From assembly GCF_003344965.1 (NCBI RefSeq), contig NZ_CP031194.1:186001-250000 (forward strand): a stretch of 64,000 nt of DNA, in the 5' to 3' direction. Positions 15,060 through 24,238 of this stretch are shown one piece after another. Every line of letters begins with the position of its first letter. The stretch's first letter is position 1. A program made the position numbers and the translations under genes. Below the pieces are notes generated by a model. The model worked only from the letters and a program-made list of their open reading frames with translations, had not been told where the DNA came from and did not search any database. This DNA is from Streptomyces paludis (lineage in GTDB: Bacteria; Actinomycetota; Actinomycetes; Streptomycetales; Streptomycetaceae).

Positions 15060-15866
15060 TCAGGGTTTGCGGGCCACGCCCGCGTAGCTGGACGCCTCCG
15101 CGGCCGTCAGGTGCTCGCTGCCGTCGCCGCGGTCGGGGCGCCACCGGTGGGAGCAGACGACTCCGGGGGCGAGCAGCTCCCAGCCGGTGAAGAAGCGCTC
15201 GATCTCCGCGCGCTCGCGCGGTCGCACCACCGTCCCCGCGGCGCGGTACGTGGCGACGACACGCGCCATGCCCTCGGGGTCGAACTCGGCCGTGCCGTGC
15301 GCGATCGCGAGCGTGGAGCCCGACGGCAGCGCGTCCTTGAGGTGTCCGACGACGGCGTGGGCGGCATCGTCGTCCGGTACGAAGTGCAGCAGCGCGTTGA
15401 GGCTGAGGGCGATGGGGCGGGTGAAGTCGAGCGTGGCCCGGACCTGGTCCGCCGCGAGCAGCGCCTCGGGTGCGGTGATATCGCCGTGCACATACGCGGT
15501 GCGTCCCTCGGGGCCGCTGCGGAGCAGCGCGCGGGCGTGGGCCAGCACGATCGGGTCGTTGTCGGAGTAGACCACGCGGGCGTGCGGTACCTCCCGCTGG
15601 GCGATCTCGTGGAGGTTCGGCGAGGTGGGGATGCCGGTCCCGATGTCGAGGAACTGGGTCAGCCCGGCCGCGGCGAGACGGCGGACGGAGCGGTGCATGA
15701 AGCGGCGGTTGATCCGGGCGGCGGTCGGCGCGTGAGGGAAGGCGGCGACGGTACGGTCCCCGGCCTCCCGGTCGGCGGGGAAGTTGGTCGTCCCGCCCAG
15801 GTAGTAGTCGTACATCCGCGCGGAGTGTGCCCGGTCCAGCTCCAGATCCACCGCGCCGTCATCCAT
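15060..15866 (-). CDS. SAM-dependent methyltransferase, SAV2177/DUF574 family
   Basis: A 268-residue protein of the actinobacterial SAV2177-like methyltransferase family. The N-terminus has the family hallmark RAHSARMYDYYLGGTTNF. The SAM-binding motif I reads LTQFLDIGTGIPTSPN near residues 73-88, and motif post-I ends in VVYSDNDPIVLAHARALL. Streptomyces genomes encode many of these and their substrates are unknown. The ATG at 15866 (MDDGAVDLELDRAHS) gives the standard start; a 21-residue upstream extension is possible but low in complexity. It is convergent with the ion channel gene. Confidence 0.9.
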   Translation of the reverse strand: MDDGAVDLELDRAHSARMYDYYLGGTTNFPADREAGDRTVAAFPHAPTAARINRRFMHRSVRRLAAAGLTQFLDIGTGIPTSPNLHEIAQREVPHARVVYSDNDPIVLAHARALLRSGPEGRTAYVHGDITAPEALLAADQVRATLDFTRPIALSLNALLHFVPDDDAAHAVVGHLKDALPSGSTLAIAHGTAEFDPEGMARVVATYRAAGTVVRPRERAEIERFFTGWELLAPGVVCSHRWRPDRGDGSEHLTAAEASSYAGVARKP

Positions 15867-16168
15867 GGTCCGCCCCCGTTCTCCGCCCCGGCCGCCCCCG
15901 GGTAACTGCCCACGGCGCTGTCCGGACAATCGTGCGAGGCGTCAATCCCCTTTACAGGCAGGCCCCATGGGGAGTGAGGTGGAAGAGAGGGGAGCAACAC
16001 ACCTCACCCTCGACTCAGTAGTCGTATCATCACTATCGGCAAGGTACCCCGGGCGTGCCGTGCGTATCGAGGGCGCGTATCGGGTTGGCTGACAGGTGAG
16101 AGGACAGCACCTCTCGCGCCGGCGCTCTCCGCCGTGGAGCGGCGCGGCGCCCAGGGAACGGGGCCTCC
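15867..16168. other. Divergent intergenic region without a gene
   Basis: This 302-bp gap separates the divergent methyltransferase and sigma-like genes. It contains an inverted repeat GTGAGGTG (15974-15981) / CACCTCAC (16000-16007) with an 18-bp spacer, and a smaller GAGAGG/CCTCTC hairpin near 16100. I see no convincing coding sequence or RNA gene in it. Confidence 0.5.
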
Positions 16169-16822
16169 GTGCAGGTTGATCCGAGCGTCACGGCGGCCCG
16201 GGGCTCCGCCCCCGCGGCGGCCCCCGGCGATGTCCCTCCCGGCGACGCGCCGGCCGGCTGTCCCGGCCGGCCCGGCCAACTCCCCGCGCGCCGCCTGGCG
16301 TTGACCTTCGACGCCTTCGACGCGCACCACCACACCCTCTGGCTGCGCTACGCGCACACCCAGGTCGGCGGCCGGGCCGACGCCGAGAGCGTGGTGGACG
16401 CCACCTGCGCCCGGCTGCTGGAACACTGGCCCCATGTCCTGACCCGGGAATCGGTCGCCCAGTACGCCTGGGCCGTCCTCAAGGAGGAGGTGGCCCAGTG
16501 GCTGGAGGAGCGCGGACGCGAACCGGCGCTGGTCGGCACCGCCGCCTTCCGGGCCGCGATCCGCAAGCTCCTGCGGGCCGGTGCGCGCGACCGGTTCACC
16601 GTGCTCCAGGGCGAGATCGGGCTGTACGCGGCGATCTCCCGGCTCCCCGAGCGGCAGTACGACGCGATCGTGCTGCGCCATGTCCTGCGGGTGCCGGACG
16701 AGACCGTCGCCGAGTATCTGGGCGTCGAACTCGCCACCGTACGCTCCCAGGTACGGCACGCGCGCCGGCGGCTGGCCAGAGAGCTGGACTTACCGGAGAC
16801 CGGGAACGAGACGGAGGAGTAA
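16169..16822 (+). CDS. ECF-like sigma-70 family protein with degenerate region 2
   Basis: A 217-residue protein. Residues about 48-110 look like a weak sigma region 2 (LTFDAFDAHHHTLWLRYAHT, then DAESVVDATCARLLEHW). The C-terminal part is a clear region 4 helix-turn-helix: ISRLPERQYDAIVLRHVL, then VPDETVAEYLGVELATVRSQVRHARRRLA. The poor region 2 means it may be a divergent ECF factor or a DNA-binding derivative. The N-terminal 45 residues are Ala/Pro/Gly-rich. Codon 208 is TTA (16790-16792), so late or developmental expression through bldA is likely. The GTG start at 16169 is the plausible one, but no strong ribosome site is seen. It sits 4 bp before the next gene. Confidence 0.72.
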   Translation: MQVDPSVTAARGSAPAAAPGDVPPGDAPAGCPGRPGQLPARRLALTFDAFDAHHHTLWLRYAHTQVGGRADAESVVDATCARLLEHWPHVLTRESVAQYAWAVLKEEVAQWLEERGREPALVGTAAFRAAIRKLLRAGARDRFTVLQGEIGLYAAISRLPERQYDAIVLRHVLRVPDETVAEYLGVELATVRSQVRHARRRLARELDLPETGNETEE

Positions 16823-16826
16823 CACC

Positions 16827-17564
16827 GTGCGCCGCACCGACGACCCCACCCCCGGTGCCCCCATCGATCTGCTGCTGGACGACGCGGAGGTCCTGCGCGA
16901 CACCTACGACGAGCGCGACACCGAAGCCGCCCGCGCCCGCCGGGCCGCACACCGCGGGGACCGTACGGACCGTACCGACGGGACGGACACGGCGGACGGT
17001 ACGGCGGTGCCCCACCGCTTTCCCTCGGCCCATGAGCAGGCCGCCCACGATCTCAGCCTCGCCGTCGCCCTCGTCCTGAACGCCCCCGAGGCGGCCGGCG
17101 CGCTGACCCGGCTGGTCGACCACGACCGTATCGACCCGGAGGGCGCCGTCGTCTTCGCGGCGCTGCTCCAGCTGACCGGGCACCACGAGGCGGCGCAGTT
17201 CTGGTGGCAGTTCGCCGCCGGCGGGGGCAACCGGACGGCCGCGTTCTGTCTCTTCCTCACCCATCGCCGCAGGGCCGAGTTCAAGGACGCCGCCTACTGG
17301 CGCGCGCAGTCCCGCCGACTGCCGGGCCGTCCCGTACCGCCCGGACCACCCGGACCCGGCGCGGCGGCGCCGACGCTCTCGGCGCTGCTGCCCGAGGCCG
17401 TCCGGCACGAGCTGCTCGGCCAGTGCCACCGGGGGCGGCACCCGAGTCTGCCCGCCCCGCTGGAGGCCGTGATCAACCGGCTGCGCGTGGACGGCGACGA
17501 CGAGGACTTCGGCGAGGTTCCGCAGCCCGGCGCGGGGCTGGCGGCCGAGCTGTCCGGCCGCTGA
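16827..17564 (+). CDS. Protein of unknown function paired with the sigma-like gene
   Basis: I do not recognise this 245-residue protein. It starts at GTG 16827, four bases after the sigma-like gene, with GACGGAGGAG as ribosome site. It is soluble, with no membrane helix, so it is not a membrane anti-sigma factor. The middle (AAHDLSLAVALVLNAPEAAGALTRL and AALLQLTGHHEAAQFWWQFA) is helical and reminiscent of TPR-like repeats. A stretch rich in Arg-Thr-Asp (GDRTDRTDGTDTADGT) separates an acidic N-terminus from this helical part. The tight pairing suggests it works with, or modulates, the sigma-like protein; this is inference. Confidence 0.65.
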   Translation: MRRTDDPTPGAPIDLLLDDAEVLRDTYDERDTEAARARRAAHRGDRTDRTDGTDTADGTAVPHRFPSAHEQAAHDLSLAVALVLNAPEAAGALTRLVDHDRIDPEGAVVFAALLQLTGHHEAAQFWWQFAAGGGNRTAAFCLFLTHRRRAEFKDAAYWRAQSRRLPGRPVPPGPPGPGAAAPTLSALLPEAVRHELLGQCHRGRHPSLPAPLEAVINRLRVDGDDEDFGEVPQPGAGLAAELSGR

Positions 17565-17696
17565 GCGGGCCCGGATCCGCCCGCCCGGCCCGTGCCCCTT
17601 ACGCCGGTCCCGGCTGGTGCGGCGGCGCGGGGTACGCGTTGATGGGGAGAGGCGTGGCGGAACGTTCCGCCCAGGACCGAGGGGGCCGGCTGCCCG

Positions 17697-18902
17697 ATGC
17701 GGGACGAGACGGAGCACGACCGCGCCGGCCGGTGGCGGCCGGGATATCCGGCGGCCGCCGCCGTCTTCGCCGTCGGCATGGCCGGGACGACCCTGCCCAC
17801 CCCGCTGTACGGGCTCTACCGGGAGCAGCTCGGCTTCTCGGAGCTGATGGTGACGGTGGTGTTCGCCGTCTACGCCCTCGGGGTGATCGCGACCCTGCTG
17901 CTGGCCGGGAACGTCTCCGACGAGGTGGGCCGGCGGCCGGTGCTGCTGTGCGCGCTGGGGCTGTCGGCGGCGAGCGCCCTGTGCTTCCTCTTCGAGGGCG
18001 GGCTGCCCGCGCTCTTCGCGGGCCGGCTGCTCTCCGGCTTCGCCGCCGGACTGCTGAGCGGCGCCGCGACCGTCACCGTACTGGAGCTGGCGCCGCCCGG
18101 CCGGCGGGCGCGCGCGGGGCTGGCCGCGACGGCGGCGAACATGGGCGGTCTGGGGTGCGGGCCACTGCTGGCCGGGCTGCTCGCGCAGTACGCGCCCTGG
18201 CCGCTGCGGCTGCCGTTCCTGGCCCATCTGGCGTTGGTGGCGGGCGCGGCCGTACTGACCTGGTCGCTGCCGGAGACGGTCGCGCAGCGGGTGCGCCGGC
18301 CCCGGCTCCGGGCGCCGGGGCTGACGGTGCCGCCCGAGGTGCGCGGGGTGTTCGTACCGTCGGCGCTCGCGGCGTTCGGCGGGTTCGCGCTGCTGGGGCT
18401 CTTCACGGCGGTGGCGCCGTCCTTCGTCGCGCAGACGCTCGGGGTGCGGAATCTGGCGGTCTCGGGCGCGCTCGTGTTCTCCGTCTTCCTGGCCTCGACC
18501 GCCGGGCAGGCGCTGATGGGGCGGGTGGGGGTACGGGCGGGGCTGCCGGCCGGGTGTCTGGTGCTGGTGGCCGGGCTGGTGCTGGTGGGCGCCTCGCTGC
18601 TCGTCGAATCGATGGCGCTGCTGGTGGCGGGGGCGCTGTGCGGCGGGCTCGGCCAGGGGCTCGCCTTCCGGGCCGGGCTGACGGCGGTCAGCGGGGCCGC
18701 GCCGCCCGAGCGCCGGGGCGGCACGGTGTCGGCGTTCTTCGTGATCGCGTATCTGGGCATCTCCGTGCCGGTCGTCGGCGTGGGCGCGCTGACGCTGTGG
18801 CTGGGGCTGCGCGGGGCGGGGCTGGTCTTCACGGCCGTGGTGACCGTCCTGGTCGCGGCCATCGGGCTTTATCTGCTGCGCCGGCCGGCGGCAGAGGACT
18901 GA
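17697..18902 (+). CDS. MFS transporter
   Basis: A 401-residue major facilitator with twelve predicted helices. The loop 2-3 motif reads LLLAGNVSDEVGRRPVLL (motif A, G-N-x-x-D-x-x-G-R-R), and a motif C-like GGLGCGPLLAGLLAQ lies in the fifth helix, both pointing to an exporter of the drug:H+ antiport type. The N-terminus is charged (MRDETEHDRAGR). Substrate unknown. It is convergent with the M4 protease and separated from it by a palindrome and a strong hairpin. Confidence 0.88.
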   Translation: MRDETEHDRAGRWRPGYPAAAAVFAVGMAGTTLPTPLYGLYREQLGFSELMVTVVFAVYALGVIATLLLAGNVSDEVGRRPVLLCALGLSAASALCFLFEGGLPALFAGRLLSGFAAGLLSGAATVTVLELAPPGRRARAGLAATAANMGGLGCGPLLAGLLAQYAPWPLRLPFLAHLALVAGAAVLTWSLPETVAQRVRRPRLRAPGLTVPPEVRGVFVPSALAAFGGFALLGLFTAVAPSFVAQTLGVRNLAVSGALVFSVFLASTAGQALMGRVGVRAGLPAGCLVLVAGLVLVGASLLVESMALLVAGALCGGLGQGLAFRAGLTAVSGAAPPERRGGTVSAFFVIAYLGISVPVVGVGALTLWLGLRGAGLVFTAVVTVLVAAIGLYLLRRPAAED

Positions 18903-18929
18903 CCGGGCCGGACCGCGCATCTGCTTGGC

Positions 18930-18952
18930 GCGTACGTACGTAGTACGTACGC
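18930..18952. repeat. Perfect 23-bp palindrome of CGTA units
   Basis: Ten-base arms GCGTACGTAC / GTACGTACGC flank a GTA centre just after the MFS stop. It could form a cruciform or serve as part of a bidirectional terminator with the hairpin at 18964. Confidence 0.6.
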
Positions 18953-18963
18953 GTAACGACGCG

Positions 18964-18999
18964 CCCGGGCCCGCGCGCCGTGGGACGCGCGGGCCCGGG
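18964..18999. terminator. Bidirectional terminator between MFS and M4 genes
   Basis: A perfect 14-bp GC stem (18964-18977 with 18986-18999, CCCGGGCCCGCGCG on the left) has an 8-base loop and lies between two convergent stops. Confidence 0.7.
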
Positions 19000-19006
19000 C
19001 CCGGTG

Positions 19007-20656
19007 TCAGCTGACGTTGACCGCGGTCCAGGTGGCCGCGACCGCCTTGTACTCGGCGCTGGTCGTGCCGTACAGGGCGCCCGCCGCGCTCAGGGTCGCG
19101 GTGCGCGCCCCGGCGTACTTGGTGGTGGACGTCATGTACGTGGTGAGGGCCTTGTACCAGATCGCGACGGCCTTGTCCCGGCCGATGCCGGCGAGCGTGG
19201 AGCCGTCGTACGTCGGGCTGTTGTAGCTGACGCCGTTGATGGTCTTGGCGCCGCTGCCCTCGGCGAGCAGGTAGAAGAAGTGGTTGGCGGGGCCGGACGA
19301 GTAGTGGACGTCCACGCTGCCGAGCGTGGAGGACCAGTAGTCGCGGGACGCGCCGTCCTTGCTGGGCTTGTCCTGGTAGCGCAGCGGCGTGCCGTTGCCG
19401 TTGATGTTGATCTGCTCGCCGATCAGGTAGTTGCCCGGCGCGGCGGAGTTGGCGGCGTAGAACTCGACGGCGGTGGCGAGGATGTCCGAGGTGGCCTCGT
19501 TGAGACCGCCGGACTCACCGCTGTAGGTGAGGTTGGCGGTGGCGGCGGTGACCCCGTGGGTCATCTCGTGGGCGGCCACGTCGATCGAGGTCAGCGGGCG
19601 GCTGTTGCTCGCGCCGTCGCCGTACGTCATGCAGAAGCAGCTGTCGCTCCAGAACGCGTTGACGTAGTTGTTGCCGTAGTGGGCGCGGGAGTAGGAGGCG
19701 ACACCGTTGTTCTTGATGCCGTTGCGGCCGAGGACGTTCTTGTAGAAGTCCCAGGTCTTGCCGGCGCCGTAGTGGACGTCGACACCGGCGGTCAGCCGGC
19801 CGCCCGACCACACGTCGCTGGAGTTGGTGAAGAGGGTGCCGGTGCCGGAGGTGCCCTGGTTGAGGTCGTAGGTCTTGTGACTGCCGCGGGTGCCGTCGGT
19901 CAGGCTGTACGTGCTGCCGCTCAGGGTCGTGCCGATGGTGACCGTGCCGTTGTACTTGCCGGTGCCGGTGCCGGTCTCGATGGCCTCGTCCCGGAAGAGT
20001 TCCGCACCGGTGGCCGCGTCGGTGACGACATGCAGCTCGCTCGGCGTGCCGTCGGGCTGGAAGCCCTCGACTACGGTCTCGTAGGCGAGGACGGGCTTGC
20101 CGTCGGCGGCCCAGATCACCTTGCGGGGCGCGTCCTCGGCGGCGGCCTCGGTGGTCTGCTCGGCGGCGGCGGCCTTGAGCGCGGTCGTCCTCGCGGCCTT
20201 CGGGGCCAGCTCGGGCGTGGTCGTGGGCACGGATATCCGGGCCGCGACGGCCTTGGTGACGGTGTCCTTGCCGTTGGGGGCGGCGTGGACGACGAGGTCG
20301 CCGCCGAGGACGGGGAGTCCGGCGTACGTCCGCTCGTACCGGGTGTGGACCGTGCCGTCGACGTCCTCGATGACGTCCCGGACGACCAGCTTCTCCTGGG
20401 CGCCGAGGCCGAGGGACGCGGCCTGGCCGGGGGCGTCCGCCTGGGCCTCCTTGAGGGCCGTCACCCGCTGGGCGGGCGTCAGTTCCAGCGCGGTGGCGCC
20501 GATCGCGCGGGCCGTCGCGGCCTCGTCGGGCTGGGCGGTGGCGGTGCCCGACTGCACGCCGACGACGACCATGGCGGCCGACGCGACGAGCGCCGAGACG
20601 CGCAGGGTGGTCCTGCGGCGGGTGGTGCTGCGGGGGGTGGAAGCTACGAGTCTCAC
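19007..20656 (-). CDS. Secreted M4 (thermolysin-type) neutral metalloprotease
   Basis: A 549-residue pre-pro-protease. The N-terminus has a twin-basic start and hydrophobic signal peptide ending near TATAQPD. FTP and PepSY-type pro-regions follow (for example KLVVRDVIEDVDGTVHTRYERTYAGL). The catalytic domain has HEMTH at residues 363-367 and the glutamate ligand in GGLNEATSD; the active-site histidine of the C-terminal subdomain is in GPANHFFYLLA. It is exported to degrade environmental protein. The GTG start at 20656 begins MRLVASTPRSTTRRRTT. It stands alone on the minus strand. Confidence 0.93.
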   Translation of the reverse strand: MRLVASTPRSTTRRRTTLRVSALVASAAMVVVGVQSGTATAQPDEAATARAIGATALELTPAQRVTALKEAQADAPGQAASLGLGAQEKLVVRDVIEDVDGTVHTRYERTYAGLPVLGGDLVVHAAPNGKDTVTKAVAARISVPTTTPELAPKAARTTALKAAAAEQTTEAAAEDAPRKVIWAADGKPVLAYETVVEGFQPDGTPSELHVVTDAATGAELFRDEAIETGTGTGKYNGTVTIGTTLSGSTYSLTDGTRGSHKTYDLNQGTSGTGTLFTNSSDVWSGGRLTAGVDVHYGAGKTWDFYKNVLGRNGIKNNGVASYSRAHYGNNYVNAFWSDSCFCMTYGDGASNSRPLTSIDVAAHEMTHGVTAATANLTYSGESGGLNEATSDILATAVEFYAANSAAPGNYLIGEQININGNGTPLRYQDKPSKDGASRDYWSSTLGSVDVHYSSGPANHFFYLLAEGSGAKTINGVSYNSPTYDGSTLAGIGRDKAVAIWYKALTTYMTSTTKYAGARTATLSAAGALYGTTSAEYKAVAATWTAVNVS

Positions 20657-20958
20657 TCAGTCTCCAAGAGTGCCGGGCCGTTCGATGGGCGGCCCTGTGT
20701 GGGGAAGCGGTGGCCTGAGGGTGAGGCCGCCGCCCGTTGGGACATGAATGTGCGGATACCACGGAGCGGCCCGCCGCCCGGTCTACGCGCGGTGAGCCGT
20801 CCAGAGAGTGGCATCGAATCGACTCGTTCGGACAGATACGAAACGAGAATTTGACCGTGCCTTGTCAATTCCAGGTGGTGAAAATACATCAAACAGACGT
20901 AAAGCAGGGGTACTTGAGGAGTACGTGCGGGGTCCTCGAAACGGCCGGACATGGAGAC
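20657..20958. other. Intergenic region upstream of the M4 protease
   Basis: About 300 bp without a supported gene. The minus-strand hexamer TTGACA (20868-20863) near the AT-richer part (20840-20890) could be the -35 element of the M4 gene, but I see no good -10 at normal spacing. Confidence 0.4.
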
Positions 20959-20992
20959 GGAGGGCCCCGGCGGGCGACAGCCGGGACCCTCC
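20959..20992 (-). terminator. Terminator of the GH48 gene
   Basis: A 13-bp stem with one mismatch (GGAGGGCCCCGGC at 20959-20971 against 20980-20992) with an 8-base loop, 32 bp beyond the GH48 stop. Confidence 0.65.
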
Positions 20993-21023
20993 GCGTCAAG
21001 GGGCGCGGTTCCTCGCCGCCGCG

Positions 21024-23981
21024 CTACTCGAAGAGATCCGCGTACGAGCCGAGCGCGAGCGCGATGTCCGCCTGTGCCCAGAAGCGGTGGTAGGTGAAGG
21101 TCGGCGCGGCGCCGCCCCTCAGATACGCCTCGACCTTGGACCAGGCCGGGTCGTTCTTGTAGAAGGAGCGGATGGACGCGAAGGTGGAGGCCGAGTTGAC
21201 CGCGTCACCGTTCGGCATGACGCCGGTCCAGCCGCTCGGCACGTACACCGGCTCGTTGAAGCGGCTGTAGTCGGACCGGGTCTCGGGGACCGCGATGCCC
21301 AGGGCGTCCCGGTGGTGGTCCCACATGCCGTCGAGCAGCGCCTTGGCCGTGGTCCTGGCAGCGGTGTTGCCGGACTTCGCCGCGTAGTAGGAGAGGGTCT
21401 TGGCGTACGCGGCGGCCACGCCGACGTCGTTCGTGTAGTCGGCGACGGTGACATGCAGTCCGGTGTTGGCGCCCGGCGTCGTCGCGTTCCAGGTGTCGGG
21501 CCGGCCGGACCACTGGAGGGTCGAGGGGATCCGGTACGTACCGTCCGGGTTGATGGTGGTCTTGGACAGCGCCCAGCTCACCCACTTGTCCAGCACGGTC
21601 TTGGCCGCGCTGTCACCGGTCTGGTGGTAGTACTCCGCGACGCGCTCCATGGACCACGCCTGGAAGCCGAACCACTGGTTGGACGGCGGGTCGTGGTAGA
21701 CGGGGGCCTCGTCGTAGTACATGCCGTAGAACGTCGGGGTGCCCGCCGGGGGCTGGGCGTGCCGGCCCTGCCAGCTGTTGGTGGCGCCGCCCGCGATACC
21801 GCCCTCGGACGACTGGAGCCAGCGGTAGAACTCCACCTGGCGCTTGAGACTGGTGGTCCAGTCCTGCTGGCCGGTGGCCGACTTGGGCTTGAGATCGGCG
21901 TACGAGCTGAGTGCCCAGGCCGCCATCGGGTTCTGGTAGCCGCCGTGGGCGTGGCTGGAGCCGATACGCCAGGCCCAGCCGGCCGAGGTGTCGGTGGCGC
22001 CGCCCCAGGCGTAGTACCAGGAGAGGAGGTAGTGGGAGCTGTTCTTGCCGCTGCCGGCGGGGCAGGCGGTCTCCCCCACACAGTTGCCGATCCTCTTGAA
22101 GTACTTGTCGTACATGGCATAGCGGAGGTAGTCGCCCATCTTGGCGGCCTTGGCGACATTGGCCGCGATCTGGCTGCCCTTGCCCTGTTCCTTGGCCCAC
22201 TCGGAGGCCCAGTAGGCGGCCTGCACCACACGGGCGTCGGCGTCGGGGGCGTTGGTGAACTTCCACTGCTTGGCGTAGGACGCGTCCTTGGTGAACAGGT
22301 CCAGATAGCCGTTCGTGCCGCCGTACTTGAAGGCGTCACAGGTCGGCTGGGTCACGGTCTCCCAGACGCTCTCCTGCGGACCGCGCTGGAAGGTGTTGAT
22401 GTAGGACGGGCCCTTGTCGGCCGGGCCCGCCTCGCACTTGCCGGGCGAGTTGCCGAAGCCGTAGACGTTGTCGACGTCCTGGATCCAGTGCATGCCGTAG
22501 ATGTCGTCGGTGCCGTAGGCGCTCTTCAGCTCGGCGGCGATCGGGTCGTTGCCGACCGGGACGTTGCTGTTGAGCTGCGAGGGGTACTGGGAGGGCTGGT
22601 CCCACTCGGGCGCGTAGGTGGCCGGCTTCGAGGCGTTGTAGAAGCTGTTGGTCGGCTGGTCGGCGTGGGTGGGGATCATGTACTTCTCCATGATGTCCCA
22701 GGCGCCGTTGAACTTGGTCCAGTCGCCGGTCACCTTGCCGTACATGGCCTGGAGCCAGATCAGATAGCTGTACGCCTCCGAGGTCGTCTCGTGGCCGTGG
22801 TCGGGCGCCTCGACGATAAGGGTCTCGACCGAGTGGTACGGGACGCCGTCCGGCGAGAAGTAACCGGCGGCCGGGTCGGTGATCTTGCCGTACAGCTCCA
22901 GGAACCGCGCGTCATAGGTGCCCGCGGCGGCCAGCTGGGTGACGGTGACATCGGCCTTGGCCTGCCCCGGCGCGGTGGCGGTGAAGGTGGCGGCGCCGGT
23001 GCCGGTGGCCGCGGCGGTGATGGTCACCGTCTGCGCGGTGTTCCAGTTGGCGGTGGTGAAGGTGAGGCTCGCGCCACCGGTGACACTGAGGCCGGTGTTG
23101 CCCGCGGTGCGGGCGACGGTGACATTCACACTGGCCGTCGGCTGGCTGGAGAGCTTCACCGTGAAGGTGCCCGTCTTCCCCTGCTGCACGCCCAGTTGGG
23201 TGGGGGTGGCGACCAGCGAGGGGCCCGCGACGACCCGTACGCCGACCGGGGTCGACTCGGCGGAGGCACCCTGGCCATCGTACGCCTTGGCGTACAAGGA
23301 GTGGTCACCCACGGGGACGTTCGTGTAGTCGAAGGTGTACGGCGAGGTGGTGTCGGTGCCCAGGAGCACCGTGTCGCGGTAGAACTCGACCTTGGTGATG
23401 CCCGCGCCGTCGGCGGCGGCGGCCGTGGCCGCCAGCGGGATGGTGCCGCCCGCGGTGAACACCGCGCCGGGGGCCGGGCTGGTCAGTACGGCGATGGGCG
23501 GCTGATGCGCGCCGGTGCAGGTCACACCGTTGACGGCGAAGACCGTGGGCGCGGCGTTGGCGCCGCTGTAGTTGAAGTTGGCGCCGGTGGTGGCGGCGGC
23601 GCCGGGGGCGATCCGGCCGTTGTGCGCGGCGTTCTGGACCGTGACGTTCCGGCCGGACTGGGTCCAGGTGCCGTTCCAGCCGTTGGTGAGCGTCTGGTTG
23701 CCGGCATAGGCGTACGTCAGCGTCCAGCCGTCGATGGGGTCCGTACCACGATTGGTGATCGTCAGGTCGGCGGTGAAGCCGGATCCCCAGTCGTTGGTCT
23801 TGTAGTCGACGCCGCACTGGACGGCGGCGGCCTGCGCGGGAGTGCTGTTGACCGCGGTGAGACCGAGCGGGAGGGAGAGGGCGGCCGCCAGGGCGGTGAG
23901 CAGCCGTCGGGCTCCACGGGGTCGGCGGGGCGTGCGGAAGGGGGCGGGCGAGCCAGGTGGGGAGCCACGTAAACCGAGCAT
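21024..23981 (-). CDS. Secreted GH48 cellobiohydrolase with N-terminal CBM2
   Basis: A 985-residue exoglucanase that releases cellobiose from cellulose chain ends. The order is: signal peptide (to about residue 51, APAQAAA-type cut), CBM2 (about 54-155, [20 protein letters not shown] to FAVNGVTC), an Ig-like domain (about 160-245, [18 protein letters not shown]), a second beta-domain (about 250-345) and GH48 to the end. The GH48 acid lies in [15 protein letters not shown] (near residue 400); the candidate base is in [13 protein letters not shown] 23981 is preceded by GAGGAGG and is preferred over a 29-codon extension that would cross the operator. It is divergent from GH5/GH6 with CebR boxes between. 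Its length is normal for this architecture. Confidence 0.95.
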   Translation of the reverse strand: MLGLRGSPPGSPAPFRTPRRPRGARRLLTALAAALSLPLGLTAVNSTPAQAAAVQCGVDYKTNDWGSGFTADLTITNRGTDPIDGWTLTYAYAGNQTLTNGWNGTWTQSGRNVTVQNAAHNGRIAPGAAATTGANFNYSGANAAPTVFAVNGVTCTGAHQPPIAVLTSPAPGAVFTAGGTIPLAATAAAADGAGITKVEFYRDTVLLGTDTTSPYTFDYTNVPVGDHSLYAKAYDGQGASAESTPVGVRVVAGPSLVATPTQLGVQQGKTGTFTVKLSSQPTASVNVTVARTAGNTGLSVTGGASLTFTTANWNTAQTVTITAAATGTGAATFTATAPGQAKADVTVTQLAAAGTYDARFLELYGKITDPAAGYFSPDGVPYHSVETLIVEAPDHGHETTSEAYSYLIWLQAMYGKVTGDWTKFNGAWDIMEKYMIPTHADQPTNSFYNASKPATYAPEWDQPSQYPSQLNSNVPVGNDPIAAELKSAYGTDDIYGMHWIQDVDNVYGFGNSPGKCEAGPADKGPSYINTFQRGPQESVWETVTQPTCDAFKYGGTNGYLDLFTKDASYAKQWKFTNAPDADARVVQAAYWASEWAKEQGKGSQIAANVAKAAKMGDYLRYAMYDKYFKRIGNCVGETACPAGSGKNSSHYLLSWYYAWGGATDTSAGWAWRIGSSHAHGGYQNPMAAWALSSYADLKPKSATGQQDWTTSLKRQVEFYRWLQSSEGGIAGGATNSWQGRHAQPPAGTPTFYGMYYDEAPVYHDPPSNQWFGFQAWSMERVAEYYHQTGDSAAKTVLDKWVSWALSKTTINPDGTYRIPSTLQWSGRPDTWNATTPGANTGLHVTVADYTNDVGVAAAYAKTLSYYAAKSGNTAARTTAKALLDGMWDHHRDALGIAVPETRSDYSRFNEPVYVPSGWTGVMPNGDAVNSASTFASIRSFYKNDPAWSKVEAYLRGGAAPTFTYHRFWAQADIALALGSYADLFE

Positions 23982-24032
23982 GGAGGGGTCCTCCTCGCGG
24001 TCCGGTGCGGGTGGGGGTGGGGATCGAACCAG

Positions 24033-24046
24033 TGGGAGCGCTCCCA
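24033..24046 (-). promoter_or_regulatory. CebR operator for GH48
   Basis: TGGGAGCGCTCCCA is a perfect match to the CebR palindrome known to repress cellulose and cellobiose genes in Streptomyces. It lies 52 bp before the GH48 start; a TTGACA -35 candidate on the minus strand is at 24075-24070. Confidence 0.92.
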
Positions 24047-24133
24047 AGCGTTGAGCGGTCCAGTGCACCTGTCAAGACTTTGAACAAGACGCACGTCCAG
24101 CCGAGTTCGGCAATAAAAGTATTCAACGGGGCT

Positions 24134-24162
24134 GTTGACTCACGCCACTTCGGCGCTACCGT
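24134..24162 (+). promoter_or_regulatory. Putative promoter of the GH5-GH6 operon
   Basis: TTGACT (24135-24140) and TACCGT (24157-24162) are spaced by 16 bp, with the second CebR box just downstream, an arrangement suited to repression by roadblock. Confidence 0.5.
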
Positions 24163-24175
24163 CGAACACAACCAG

Positions 24176-24189
24176 TGGGAGCGCTTCCA
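24176..24189 (+). promoter_or_regulatory. CebR operator for the GH5-GH6 operon
   Basis: TGGGAGCGCTTCCA differs from the CebR consensus at one base. It lies 50 bp before the GH5 start. Confidence 0.88.
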
Positions 24190-24238
24190 TCAGTCATACG
24201 CCGCGTCAGGCGGCGTATCGGCCCCGAGGAGTCGCTCC

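Noticed and set aside
20808..23972. A 1054-codon plus-strand reading frame opposite GH48
   Set aside because: Low-complexity Gly/Val/Arg composition and no domain; the opposite strand encodes a complete GH48.
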